Part shown: positions 9,202-17,933 of the stretch, one piece after another | How positions within the stretch are numbered: position 1 is the first letter of the stretch | Layout: the number at the start of each line of letters is the position of its first letter | Source of the DNA: Pseudomonas sp. JM0905a | Lineage (GTDB): Bacteria; Pseudomonadota; Gammaproteobacteria; Pseudomonadales; Pseudomonadaceae | Direction: 5' to 3' | Assembly: GCF_014700075.1 (NCBI RefSeq) | Contig: NZ_JACXBU010000011.1 | Span: 84,328 to 148,327 of the forward strand | Length of the DNA: 64,000 nt | The notes under the pieces: model-generated | Seen by the model: only the letters and a program-made list of their open reading frames with translations | Told to the model about the DNA's origin: nothing | The model's database searches: none | Made by a program: the position numbers and the translations under genes

Positions 9202-10558
9202 AACCACCCTGCGTCCAACCGGGGAGTCGCACCCCCTCGCCGCCCCCGTGGGCCTGTTCGAGGCATTCCTGTTCTGGCTCAAGCTGGGCTTCATCAGCTT
9301 CGGCGGCCCGGCCGGGCAGATCGCGATCATGCACCAGGAGCTGGTGGAGCGGCGCCGCTGGATCAGCGAACGGCGCTTCCTCCACGCCCTGAACTACTGC
9401 ATGTTGCTGCCCGGTCCGGAGGCCCAGCAACTGGCGACCTACATCGGCTGGCTGATGCACCGGACCTGGGGCGGCGTCATCGCCGGGGCGCTTTTCGTGC
9501 TGCCCTCGCTGTTCATCCTCATCCTGCTGTCCTGGGTCTACATCGCCTTTGGCGAAGTGCCGGTGGTGGCCGGACTCTTCTATGGCATCAAGCCGGCGGT
9601 GACCGCGATCGTGGTCCACGCGGCCCATCGCATCGGCTCACGTGCACTCAAGAACGGCTGGCTGTGGGGGATTGCCGCGGCCTCCTTCGTGGCGATCTTC
9701 GCCCTCGACCTGCCCTTCCCGCTGATCGTGCTGGCCGCAGCCCTGATCGGCTACGTCGGTGGCCGCGTAGCGCCGGACAAGTTCGCCCTCGGCGGTGGAC
9801 ATAACGCGGCCAAGGCCAACTATGGGCCGGCGTTGATCGATGACGAAACGCCAACGCCCGAGCATGCGCGTTTCCGCTGGTCCCGCTTGTTGTTGCTGGT
9901 GGTAGTGGGCGCCCTGCTCTGGGTGCTGCCAATGGGCCTGCTCACCGCCGTCTTTGGCTGGCAGGGCACCCTCACCCAGATGGGCTGGTTCTTCACCAAG
10001 GCGGCGCTGCTCACCTTCGGCGGCGCCTACGCCGTGCTGCCCTATGTCTACCAGGGCGCAGTGGGTCACTACGGCTGGCTCACCCCGACTCAGATGATCG
10101 ATGGCCTGGCCCTGGGCGAAACCACGCCGGGGCCGCTGATCATGGTGGTCGCCTTTGTCGGTTTCGTGGGCGGCTACGTGCACCCGATGTTCGGCGCCGA
10201 CCAGGCATTCCTTGCCGGTGCCGTCGCCGCCAGCCTGGTGACCTGGTTCACTTTCCTGCCCTCCTTCCTGTTCATCCTCGCTGGCGGGCCGCTGGTGGAG
10301 TCCACGCACAACGAGCTGAAGTTCACCGCGCCACTCATCGGCATCACCGCCGCCGTGGTGGGAGTGATCCTCAACCTGGCGCTGTTCTTCGGCTACCACG
10401 TGCTCTGGCCGGACGGTTTCCAAGGCCGCTTCGACTGGCCCTCGGCGGTGATCGCCCTGGCAGCCGCCATGGCCCTGTTCCGGTTCAAGCGTGGCGTCAT
10501 CCAGGTGCTCATGGCCTGCGCCGTCACCGGCCTGGCGGTGCACCTGCTGCGAATCTGA
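9194..10558 (+). CDS. chrA: Chromate efflux transporter ChrA
   Basis: A 454-residue integral membrane protein with two homologous CHR halves. Each half has a GFISFGGPAGQIAIMHQELV or LTFGGAYAVLPYVYQGAV segment followed by PGPEAQQLATYIG or TTPGPLIMVVAFVGF. Long-chain (bidomain) CHR transporters export chromate using the membrane potential. The ATG at 9194 overlaps the chrB stop; an upstream in-frame start at 9155 lies inside chrB. The operon order chrB-chrA-rhodanese supports chromate resistance. Confidence 0.92.
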   Translation: MNETTLRPTGESHPLAAPVGLFEAFLFWLKLGFISFGGPAGQIAIMHQELVERRRWISERRFLHALNYCMLLPGPEAQQLATYIGWLMHRTWGGVIAGALFVLPSLFILILLSWVYIAFGEVPVVAGLFYGIKPAVTAIVVHAAHRIGSRALKNGWLWGIAAASFVAIFALDLPFPLIVLAAALIGYVGGRVAPDKFALGGGHNAAKANYGPALIDDETPTPEHARFRWSRLLLLVVVGALLWVLPMGLLTAVFGWQGTLTQMGWFFTKAALLTFGGAYAVLPYVYQGAVGHYGWLTPTQMIDGLALGETTPGPLIMVVAFVGFVGGYVHPMFGADQAFLAGAVAASLVTWFTFLPSFLFILAGGPLVESTHNELKFTAPLIGITAAVVGVILNLALFFGYHVLWPDGFQGRFDWPSAVIALAAAMALFRFKRGVIQVLMACAVTGLAVHLLRI

Positions 10559-10587
10559 CCAAGGTCTCACCGGGCCGGGAGGTGTCC

Positions 10588-10908
10588 ATGGACCGCATCA
10601 GCATCTGCGAGCTGGCGGAATGGCAAGCGGCGTCGCGCAGCTTCACCCTGCTGGACGTGCGCCGCGCCAGCGTCCGCAGCGCCGATGGCGCCGAAATTCC
10701 CGGCGCGCGCTGGCTGGACCCGGAAGCCGTGTTCACCTGGAAAGACTCGATACCTCGCGACAGGCCGGTGGTGCTCTACTGCGCCCACGGCCACGAAATC
10801 AGCCAGGGCATCGCCGCCACGCTGGCCGCCATGGGGCTGGACGCGCGCTACCTGATCGACGGCTTCACCGGATGGCGCGAAGCCGGACGATCCACCACGG
10901 ACCTGTGA
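10588..10908 (+). CDS. Rhodanese-domain protein of the chromate operon
   Basis: A 106-residue single rhodanese domain. It has the N-terminal LLDVRRASVRSADG, the IPGARWLDPE segment and the active-site loop VVLYCAHGHEISQG, with the catalytic cysteine followed by AHGHE instead of the usual R-rich loop. It starts 29 bp after chrA, with GGGAGG before the ATG at 10588. Sulfurtransferases in chr operons may help repair chromate damage or supply sulfane sulfur; that role is inferred from context only. Confidence 0.82.
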   Translation: MDRISICELAEWQAASRSFTLLDVRRASVRSADGAEIPGARWLDPEAVFTWKDSIPRDRPVVLYCAHGHEISQGIAATLAAMGLDARYLIDGFTGWREAGRSTTDL

Positions 10909-10923
10909 AGGTGATGGATGGTC

Positions 10924-10940
10924 ACTTGTTTGATGCAAGT
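10924..10940. promoter_or_regulatory. HxlR operator copy 1
   Basis: ACTTGTTTGATGCAAGT is an ACTTG/CAAGT inverted repeat with a 7-base centre, upstream of the HxlR gene. A near copy with the same spacing stands at 11690-11706 before the efflux operon, which makes a shared HxlR operator likely. Confidence 0.65.
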
Positions 10941-11008
10941 AGCCTGATTATATTTTGATCATCATTCAACGCTCTGCCGCCCTGCTCCAGGGGGCAACAG
11001 GAGGTCCC

Positions 11009-11503
11009 ATGAAAAGAACCAGTTTCCAGGACATGCCCTGCCCGGTTGCCCAGGCCCTGGAGGTGATAGGTGATAGCTGGAACGTGCTGATTCTTCGCGA
11101 AGCCTTTTATGGAGCCTCCCGTTTCGATGATTTCGCCCGGGCCCTGGGGATTCCAACCAACACCCTGACCCGGCGACTCAAGGACCTGGTGGCCGGAGGC
11201 CTCCTGGAGCGGCATCCGTACAGCGAAAAGCCGACACGATACGAGTACCTGCTCAGCGAAAAGGCACGGGAGCTACGGCCCCTGATGCTCGTACTGCTTG
11301 AGTGGGGAAATCGTCATGGCCACCTGGGCGAGAGGCGAACCATGCTGGTGGACAGCCTGACCGGAAAGCCGGTGGACCTCGTCCTGGTCGACCGTGTCAC
11401 CGGACTGCCTGTCAGCTCGCAACATCGCGTGCTTCGACAGCGCCGCGATGAGGCCATTCCCGTTTCCTACGCGTTCCCCGAGCCTCAAGCCGAATCGAGC
11501 TGA
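11009..11503 (+). CDS. HxlR-family transcriptional regulator
   Basis: A 164-residue protein with the HxlR winged helix: CPVAQALEVIGDSWNVLILREAFYG (about residues 11-35), then FARALGIPTNTLTRRLKDLVAGGLLERHPY. The C-terminal tail (VDSLTGKPVDLVLVDRVTGLPV) is typical of the longer HxlR proteins. The ATG at 11009 has GAGG just upstream. It precedes an EmrAB/NodT efflux operon on the same strand, and the same inverted repeat occurs upstream of both, so it probably controls that operon as well as itself. Confidence 0.88.
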   Translation: MKRTSFQDMPCPVAQALEVIGDSWNVLILREAFYGASRFDDFARALGIPTNTLTRRLKDLVAGGLLERHPYSEKPTRYEYLLSEKARELRPLMLVLLEWGNRHGHLGERRTMLVDSLTGKPVDLVLVDRVTGLPVSSQHRVLRQRRDEAIPVSYAFPEPQAESS

Positions 11504-11914
11504 ACGACCGGCCCTTCTGTGGCCCTCCGCAGCTCATTGGTAGCGTCTGATTCCCATGACGGCCTGGTTGCGTCCCTGACACAGCCGGCTTCACACCGTA
11601 TTGCCGAACCTCCGGCATAGCCCGAATTTCCTGCCTTTCGCCCTCCCCGCGCGCGGAATCCTACCGCCCGTCTCCAGCGTCATTTCATCACTTGCATGAT
11701 GGAAGTAACCATGTTTGGATTACGCCCATCATATACCCCGAACAGTCGTTGCTTTCACCGTGCGGAAGCAGGTTTCGATCGGACTGATTGGATGATGGGC
11801 ACCATGTGACATGGTCCTCGCCGATCCCCTGCCGAATCACAGCAAGGCACCTTGAAGAACCTGCAGAACTGTCCGGACCAACGCCCACCTGAAACCACCC
11901 CATCGGAGCCCGCC
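11504..11914. other. Non-coding stretch before the efflux operon
   Basis: About 410 bases between the HxlR gene and the ATG of the adaptor gene. It holds the second HxlR-type operator (11690-11706) and presumably the efflux promoter. A TTG-initiated extension of the adaptor frame reaches 11852 but has no ribosome binding site. I see no gene or RNA in it. Confidence 0.5.
11690..11706. promoter_or_regulatory. HxlR operator copy 2
   Basis: ACTTGCATGATGGAAGT repeats the layout of 10924-10940: ACTTG, seven bases, then GAAGT in place of CAAGT, with the central TGATG conserved. It lies about 210 bp before the efflux adaptor gene. Confidence 0.65.
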
Positions 11915-13039
11915 ATGAATCAGCCCGAGCAGATCCCCGTCAGCGAAGCCACCGCTGTGGCCCGGCCGAAGTCCCGCAAGCTCATCAAGCTGGCCGTCGC
12001 CGGCCTGGTCATGGTCGGCGCAGGCCTTTATGGCGCCCATTGGTGGAACACAGCTCGTTACATGGAAGAAACGGACGATGCCTACGTGGGCGGTGACGTC
12101 ACCGTCATAAGCCCCCGCGTTGCGGGCTATATCGCCGAGCTGGCGGTGAGCGACAACCAGTTCGTCCATGCCGGCGACCTGCTCGCGCGCATCGACGATC
12201 GCGATTACCGCGCGGCCCTGGCCAAGGCCGAAGGTGAGGTGCATGCCGAACAGGCCCTGCTGGGCAACATAGACGCCCAGGCCCAGTTGCAGCAGGCGGT
12301 GATCCGCCAGGGCCAGGCGGAAATCGACGCCACGGCTGCCGAAGAGGACCGGGCGCGGGACGATGACAAGCGCTACCGCACCCTGGTCCAGCGCGCCGCC
12401 GTTTCCGTGGAAAGTGCCCAGCGTGCCGAAGCCACCTGGAAGACCGCGCGCGCCAACAGTGAAAAGGCGCAGGCCACCTTGCTCGCGGCCCAGCGCCAGC
12501 TCGATGTCATACACAGCCAGCGCGAACAGGCCGTAGCCGCCCTTGAGCAAGCCATTGCCAATCGCGATCTGGCACGCCTAGACCTCGGTTACACCGAACT
12601 GCGCGCACCGGTAGACGGCTATATCGGCAATCGTCGGGGACGGGTTGGCGGCTATGTCTCCGCCGGCACGCAACTGCTGGCAGTGGTCCCCGCCCAGGGG
12701 CTGTGGATCGATGCCAACTTCAAGGAAGACCAGCTCGCTGGAATGACGCCGGGGCAAGCAGTGACGGTGGAAGCCGACGTGCTGCCGGGCAAGGTATTCC
12801 ATGGCCACCTCGACAGCCTGGCGCCGGCAACCGGTGCGCAGTTCAGTATCCTCCCGCCGGAAAACGCCACCGGCAACTTCACCAAGATCGTTCAGCGCGT
12901 CCCGGTACGCATCCATCTCGATCCGACCGACAATCGCCTCGGCGAACTCCGCCCCGGGCTTTCGGTGGTGGTCGAAGTGGACACCAGGGCCCATGAGCAA
13001 CAGCAAGGCCAGGCGCTCGCCCTGGAGCAACGGCCGTGA
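11915..13039 (+). CDS. EmrA/HlyD-type membrane fusion protein
   Basis: A 374-residue periplasmic adaptor with one N-terminal transmembrane helix (about residues 26-46), the family motif ETDDAYVGGDVTVISPRVAGYI, a biotinyl-lipoyl-like half, a coiled-coil hairpin rich in Gln/Ala (roughly 95-195) and the second lipoyl half LGYTELRAPVDGYIGNR. It links an inner-membrane MFS pump to an outer-membrane channel. The ATG at 11915 has GGAG upstream. It overlaps the MFS gene by 4 bp. Confidence 0.9.
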   Translation: MNQPEQIPVSEATAVARPKSRKLIKLAVAGLVMVGAGLYGAHWWNTARYMEETDDAYVGGDVTVISPRVAGYIAELAVSDNQFVHAGDLLARIDDRDYRAALAKAEGEVHAEQALLGNIDAQAQLQQAVIRQGQAEIDATAAEEDRARDDDKRYRTLVQRAAVSVESAQRAEATWKTARANSEKAQATLLAAQRQLDVIHSQREQAVAALEQAIANRDLARLDLGYTELRAPVDGYIGNRRGRVGGYVSAGTQLLAVVPAQGLWIDANFKEDQLAGMTPGQAVTVEADVLPGKVFHGHLDSLAPATGAQFSILPPENATGNFTKIVQRVPVRIHLDPTDNRLGELRPGLSVVVEVDTRAHEQQQGQALALEQRP

Positions 13040-14598
13040 GCTTCTGGTCATCCGACGTGGTGCCGGTGGAGCAGCTCTCGACCCGGCAGAAGACGCTCGC
13101 CTTCGCCTGCATGTGCATGGGCATGTTCATCGCCCTGATCGACATCCAGATCGTGTCCGCGTCCCTGCGTGATATCGGCGGCGGGCTCTCGGCAGGCGCG
13201 GATGACATCGCCTGGGTACAGACCAGCTACCTGATCGCAGAAATCATCGTGATCCCGTTGTCGGGCTGGCTGTCGAAGGTGATGTCCACGCGCTGGCTGT
13301 TCGCCGCCTCGGCCCTGGGCTTCACCCTGGCCAGCCTGCTCTGCGCCCTGGCCTGGAACATCCAGAGCATGATTGCCTTCCGCGCGCTGCAGGGCTTTCT
13401 CGGCGGCTCGATGATTCCCATGGTGTTCACCACCGGCTTCATCTACTTCGACGGCCGCCAGCGCGTTCTCGTGGCCGCCACCATTGGCGCCATCGCTTCC
13501 CTGGCGCCAACCCTGGGCCCGGTGGTCGGCGGCTGGATCACCGACATCTCCTCCTGGCCGTGGCTGTTCTACGTGAACCTGCTGCCGGGACTGTTCGTCA
13601 CCATCGTGGTGCCGATCATGGTGCGCCTCGACAAGCCGGACTGGTCCTTGATCAAGGGCGCCGACTACCCGGCCATGCTGCTCATGGCGGTGTTCCTCGG
13701 CTGCCTGGAATACACCATGGAAGAAGGCCCGCGCTGGAACTGGTTCAGCGACGACACCATCCTCGCCACCGCCTGGATATCCGGCCTGAGTGGAATCGCG
13801 TTCATCGCCCGCAGCCTCACGTCGGCCAATCCGATCGTCGATCTGCGAGCCCTGCGTGAACGCAACTTCGCCCTGGGCTGCCTGTTCTCCTTCATCACCG
13901 GCATCGGCATCTTCGCCACCATCTACCTCACCCCGCTGTTCCTCGGCCGCGTGCGCGGCTACGGCGCTCTGGATATCGGCCTGGCGGTCTTCTCCACCGG
14001 CATTTTCCAGGTCATGACCATCCCGCTGTACGCCGCCCTGGCACGGCGCTTCGACCTGCGCTGGTTGCTGGCGCTGGGTATGGTGCTGTTCTGCCTGTCG
14101 ATGTGGGAGTTCTCGCCGATCACCCACGATTGGGGTGCCGCCGAATTGCTGCTCCCCCAGGCGCTGCGCGGCATGGCCCAGCAATTCGCCGTGGCCCCGA
14201 CCGTGACCCTGGCGCTGGGCTCGCTGCCACCCGCACGGCTCAAGCTCGCCTCGGGGTTGTTCAACCTCATGCGCAATCTCGGTGGCGCCATTGGCATCGC
14301 TGCTTGCGCCACCATCCTCAACGACCGCACCAATCTCCACTTCCTGCGTCTGGCCGAGCACCTGAATGCCAGCAATGAAGCCCTCAACAACTGGCTGGCG
14401 CCCAGCCTCGGCGCGTCCGGGCAATACAGCGAACAGGCGTTGCGGCAGCTATGGAGCCTGACTTACCGCGAGGCACAGACGCTCACCTTTGCCGACTCGT
14501 TCCTGATCATCGGTGCCTGCTTCGCGGTCGCCGTGGTGCTGGTCCCCCTGTTGCACAAGATCGCCCCGCCCTCCCAGCCTTCGGCTGACGCTCACTGA
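13036..14598 (+). CDS. EmrB/QacA-type (DHA2) MFS efflux pump
   Basis: A 520-residue transporter with about 14 transmembrane helices. It begins with a GTG inside GTGA shared with the adaptor stop. Recognisable motifs are the first-helix ALIDIQIVSASLRDIGGGL, motif C-like TLGPVVGGWITD and WPWLFYVNLLPGL. With the adaptor before it and the NodT channel after it, it would form a tripartite multidrug pump driven by protons. The substrate is unknown. Confidence 0.9.
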   Translation: MSFWSSDVVPVEQLSTRQKTLAFACMCMGMFIALIDIQIVSASLRDIGGGLSAGADDIAWVQTSYLIAEIIVIPLSGWLSKVMSTRWLFAASALGFTLASLLCALAWNIQSMIAFRALQGFLGGSMIPMVFTTGFIYFDGRQRVLVAATIGAIASLAPTLGPVVGGWITDISSWPWLFYVNLLPGLFVTIVVPIMVRLDKPDWSLIKGADYPAMLLMAVFLGCLEYTMEEGPRWNWFSDDTILATAWISGLSGIAFIARSLTSANPIVDLRALRERNFALGCLFSFITGIGIFATIYLTPLFLGRVRGYGALDIGLAVFSTGIFQVMTIPLYAALARRFDLRWLLALGMVLFCLSMWEFSPITHDWGAAELLLPQALRGMAQQFAVAPTVTLALGSLPPARLKLASGLFNLMRNLGGAIGIAACATILNDRTNLHFLRLAEHLNASNEALNNWLAPSLGASGQYSEQALRQLWSLTYREAQTLTFADSFLIIGACFAVAVVLVPLLHKIAPPSQPSADAH

Positions 14599-14615
14599 CC
14601 CGAGGACCTCCCAGC

Positions 14616-16044
14616 ATGCCTTCGAACCTCGCGAAAACCGCTGCAATCGGCGTGATGCTCTACCAGCTCGCCGGCTGCACGGTCGGCCCCGACTATCACA
14701 CCCCGGAAAGCAATCTCAGTGCTCCGCTGGCGGGCGGCACCACGCCCGAGTTCCCCATGCGGGCACCGGCGCCGCCGCTTGAGCAGTGGTGGAAAGGCTT
14801 CTCCGATCCGGTGCTCGACGGCATTGTCCAGCGCGCGCTGGATCAGAACCTCGATATGGCGATTGCCCTGGCCCGTGTCGAACAGGCTCGCGCGGCGGCG
14901 AACTCCGCAGGAGCGGCGCGTCTGCCCGAAGTCAGTCTCGACGGCCGCTACCTGCACCAGCGGCAATCGCTGAAGAGCCCGGAGGGCCAACTGGCCAGCG
15001 CCTCTCCCGGGTTCGATCGCAATCAGGACATTGTCAGCCTCGGTGTTGGAGCCTCGTGGGAAACCGACCTGGCTGGTGGCTTGAAACGCAGCGACGAAGC
15101 GGCCATGGCCGAGCTCCAGGCCGCCGAGGCGAGCCGGGCTGGGGTGCGGGTCTCGATTGCGGCTGAAGCGGCCGATGCCTATTTCCGCATTCGTGGTGCG
15201 CAACGACGCATTCAGGTGGCGCAAGAGCAGATCCGCACCCAGGAAGAGCTCCTCGCGCTGGTCCAGGATCGCTTCAACGGTGGCGTGGCCACGCAGCGTG
15301 AATTGGCCCAGGCCAGGGCATTGCTGCTGCAAGCAAGGACCACTCCGCCACCGCTGCGCACGGAGTTGGCGGTGCAGCTCAATCGACTTGATGTGTTGCT
15401 CGGCGTACAGCCTGGCACCTACGCCAAGGTTCTTTTGGAGCAGCCGCAAGACTACCGGGTGCCGGGCATCACCGCCGACCTGTCCCCAGCCGGCGCTGCT
15501 GCGCCGACGCCCCGATGTGATTGCTGCCGAACGCCGGCTTGCGGCCAGCACGGCGCGCATCGGTGTGGCCGTGGCGGAGTACTACCCGCACGTGACCCTT
15601 GGCGGAATCCTCGGCAGCCAGAGCCTGCATGGTGGGCTGTTCAGCAGCGATGCGTTCCAGCCCCAGGCCTTCATCGGCCTGCACTGGCGGTTGTTCGATT
15701 TCGGCCGTGTCGATGCGGAAGTCGCCCAGGCGCGAGGCACGGAAGCCCAGGCGCTGGCCGAGTACCGTCAGACCATGCTGCGGGCCGCCGAGGACGTGGA
15801 AAACGCCATCACCACCCAGGTGCATCTCAGCGTTCAACGCCGGGAATTGGATGCGGAAATCGAGGCTCACCATGTCGCGCGCGAGGCCGCCCGGCAGGCC
15901 TATGAGGGTGGCGCGGTGAGCCTGCGGGAGGTGCTGGATGAGGATCAACAGCTCCTGGCAGCACGAGACCTGCAGGCGCAACTAGCCGCGAATGACGCTC
16001 GTGCGGCGGTCGCCACATTCCGAGCGCTGGGCGGAGGTTGGTGA
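14616..16044 (+). pseudogene. NodT-family outer-membrane efflux lipoprotein with a one-base frameshift
   Basis: The first frame (from 14616) begins with a lipoprotein signal (YQLAGC lipobox) and runs through the first OEP repeat to PGITADLS. The family sequence then continues in the next frame as QPALLRRRPDVIAAERRLAAS and ends GGGW at 16044. Removing one C from the CCCC run at 15484-15487 restores a single frame of about 475 residues. The gene is therefore either a recent pseudogene or a one-base sequencing error in a homopolymer. Intact, it would be the TolC-like channel of the pump encoded by the two preceding genes. Confidence 0.85.
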
Positions 16045-16067
16045 TACAGGGAAGGCTGGACGCTCCA

Positions 16068-16143
16068 AGTTCCTCGTAGGGCGCACCGAGAATTTCAGCC
16101 GCGCCGGGGCCGATTCCGGCGCAGGGGCGCATGGCGCACCCTA
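16068..16143. repeat. Interspersed 'GTAGGGCGCACC' inverted element
   Basis: GTAGGGCGCACC near 16068 is mirrored by GCGCACCCTAC near 16143 around a GC-rich centre. Related elements occur at 34021-34104 and 53208-53235, all between genes, so this is a dispersed Pseudomonas-type intergenic repeat. Confidence 0.55.
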
Positions 16144-16163
16144 CGGCATGAAGGCTCGAAGAA

Positions 16164-16838
16164 TCAGACCCACTGGTCGTTGCGTTTGCGCTTGACCCGC
16201 AGCAGGGTCGGCAGGATCAGGCCGGCCAGCAGCCCGGCGCCGGCGATGCTGCCGCCGTAGACCATGTAGCGCATCAGCACCTGCTTGTTCTCGTCCCCCA
16301 GCTGCGCCTGGGCATCCCGCAGTTCGGAGCGCACCTGGGTCAATTCCGAATCCAGCGCTGAGCGGGCCGCCTGGAGTTCGTCGATGAGCTTCTTGCGCGA
16401 GTCCAGGGTCTCCTGCATGCCCTGCACGCGGTTCTTCCAGGTGCCGTCGATACCGTCGAGCTGGGCGGTCAGTTCGGCCACCTTCTGCTCCAGCTGCGGC
16501 AAGCGCTCGGCCTGGCCGGGCACCGTCTGCAGGTCGCGGCTGGGAATCCACACGCTGCTGCCGCTCTCGCTGCGCACCTGGCTGTAGTCGCCCTGGGTGC
16601 TCAGCAGCTCGACCTTGTGCCCCGACGTCAGGGTGCCGACGATGCGATAGCCGTCGGTGGGGCCGCTGCGTACGTAAGTCGTCAGGCTGTCGCTCACCCA
16701 GCGCGCGTTGCTCGCGGCTTCCTCGGCCTGCGCCGATGCTCCGGCTATCGCCAGGCCACCCAGCAGGATGGCGCCGAGCAGGCGGCGTGGAAACGGGGAA
16801 ACACGGGCAGGGAAAGAACAGTGTCGGGACATGGGCAA
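16164..16838 (-). CDS. TIGR04211-like SH3 domain protein (YgiM-like)
   Basis: A 224-residue membrane protein. After a signal peptide (to about residue 38, ASAQA) comes an SH3b-like domain with WVSDSLTTYVRSGPTDGYRIVGTLTSGHKVELL, then a coiled coil (about residues 107-185) and a C-terminal transmembrane helix (GGSIAGAGLLAGLILPTLL) ending in a basic tail. This order, signal peptide, SH3, coiled coil and terminal membrane anchor, is that of E. coli YgiM. The cellular role is not established. Confidence 0.85.
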   Translation of the reverse strand: MPMSRHCSFPARVSPFPRRLLGAILLGGLAIAGASAQAEEAASNARWVSDSLTTYVRSGPTDGYRIVGTLTSGHKVELLSTQGDYSQVRSESGSSVWIPSRDLQTVPGQAERLPQLEQKVAELTAQLDGIDGTWKNRVQGMQETLDSRKKLIDELQAARSALDSELTQVRSELRDAQAQLGDENKQVLMRYMVYGGSIAGAGLLAGLILPTLLRVKRKRNDQWV

Positions 16839-17060
16839 TCTTCACATGGCGATGGAATGAAACCCGAAGTACGGGCGTGAAAAGCCGGCCGGGCAAATAG
16901 TTCTGGATAGGAAAACCACGGGGTGAAATTCGGTGCAGCACAGTCGCCCGCTAGCGATTGGCCATGCCGATTCCCCGTGGGGCCGACAGCGGACAGACAG
17001 CGCGATTGCGGAATGAGTTCATTTACGCCCGACGGGACGGGATGGGCGGTGCGAAACGAA

Positions 17061-17084
17061 AACGCCCCGCACAGGCGGGGCGTT
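17061..17084 (-). terminator. Rho-independent terminator of the nitroreductase gene
   Basis: A perfect 10-bp stem (AACGCCCCGC/GCGGGGCGTT, loop ACAG) lies 16 bp past the stop of the gene ending at 17100, followed on the minus strand by a short T-rich run. Confidence 0.75.
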
Positions 17085-17099
17085 GGCAATCGAATGGCA

Positions 17100-17753
17100 T
17101 CAGAGCGCGGTGATGACCTGCTCGGCCGGTAGGCGCGACTTGGGCAGTGCAGCATTGAAGTCCTTCTCGCTGCGGTGGCCGAGGGAGACCATCACCACAC
17201 TGGTGAAACCGCGCTCGCGCAGCCCCAGTTCGGCATCCAGGGCCACGGCGTCGAAACCTTCCATGGGCGTGGCATCCACACCCAGCGCTGCGGCGCCGAG
17301 CAACAGGGTGCCCAGTGCCAGGTAGGCCTGCTTCTCCATCCAGTGCTGCAGATCCTTGCGCTCGAAGCGGTGCAGGTCCACGTAGCCCTGCCGGGTACGG
17401 AACTGCGCGGCACGGGCTTCGGCATCACGGAAGCGCCCGTCGTTCTGCTCCTGCTGGAGCACCTGCGCCAGATGGGCTTCGGTCAGCTCCGTACGGGCGC
17501 AGATGAGGATGACGTGGGAGGCGTCCAGCACCTTGGGCTGGTTGTAGGCGTAGTTGCCGTGGGTGCCCTTGGCCAGGCGGGCCTTGCCTTCCTCGGTGTT
17601 GGCGACCACGAAGTGCCAGGGCTGGGAATTCACCGAAGACGGGGCCTGATGAAGCATCGCCAGCAGTTCGTCGATGGTCGCCTGGGGAATGCGGCGGGCC
17701 GGATCGTAGGCCTTGGTGGTGTAGCGCTGGCTGGCAAGGGAAGCGAGGTTCAT
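17100..17753 (-). CDS. nfsB: NfsB-like oxygen-insensitive NAD(P)H nitroreductase
   Basis: A 217-residue flavin reductase matching E. coli NfsB in length and layout: the N-terminal SQRYTTKAYDP (FMN phosphate binding), LHQAPSSVNSQPWHFVV, the ERKDLQHWMEKQAYLALG helix and the C-terminal MVSLGHRSEKDFNAALPKSRLP. It reduces nitroaromatics and quinones by two electrons with FMN. It stands alone with its own terminator. Confidence 0.88.
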   Translation of the reverse strand: MNLASLASQRYTTKAYDPARRIPQATIDELLAMLHQAPSSVNSQPWHFVVANTEEGKARLAKGTHGNYAYNQPKVLDASHVILICARTELTEAHLAQVLQQEQNDGRFRDAEARAAQFRTRQGYVDLHRFERKDLQHWMEKQAYLALGTLLLGAAALGVDATPMEGFDAVALDAELGLRERGFTSVVMVSLGHRSEKDFNAALPKSRLPAEQVITAL

Positions 17754-17933
17754 GGCTGGGCTCCATTGTCTGTGATGGCCAGCCGGGGCGAACTCCCCTG
17801 GCCAGCGTATGGGCAGGGAGTCTGCCTAGGATTCGCCGCCGCAAACAGCAGCGAGGCGGAGAAGGACTTTCAAAGGAAAAACGAAAATACACAGGGGTGT
17901 CCTGGTTACTTTCGCGCCAGCGATAAGCCTGAA

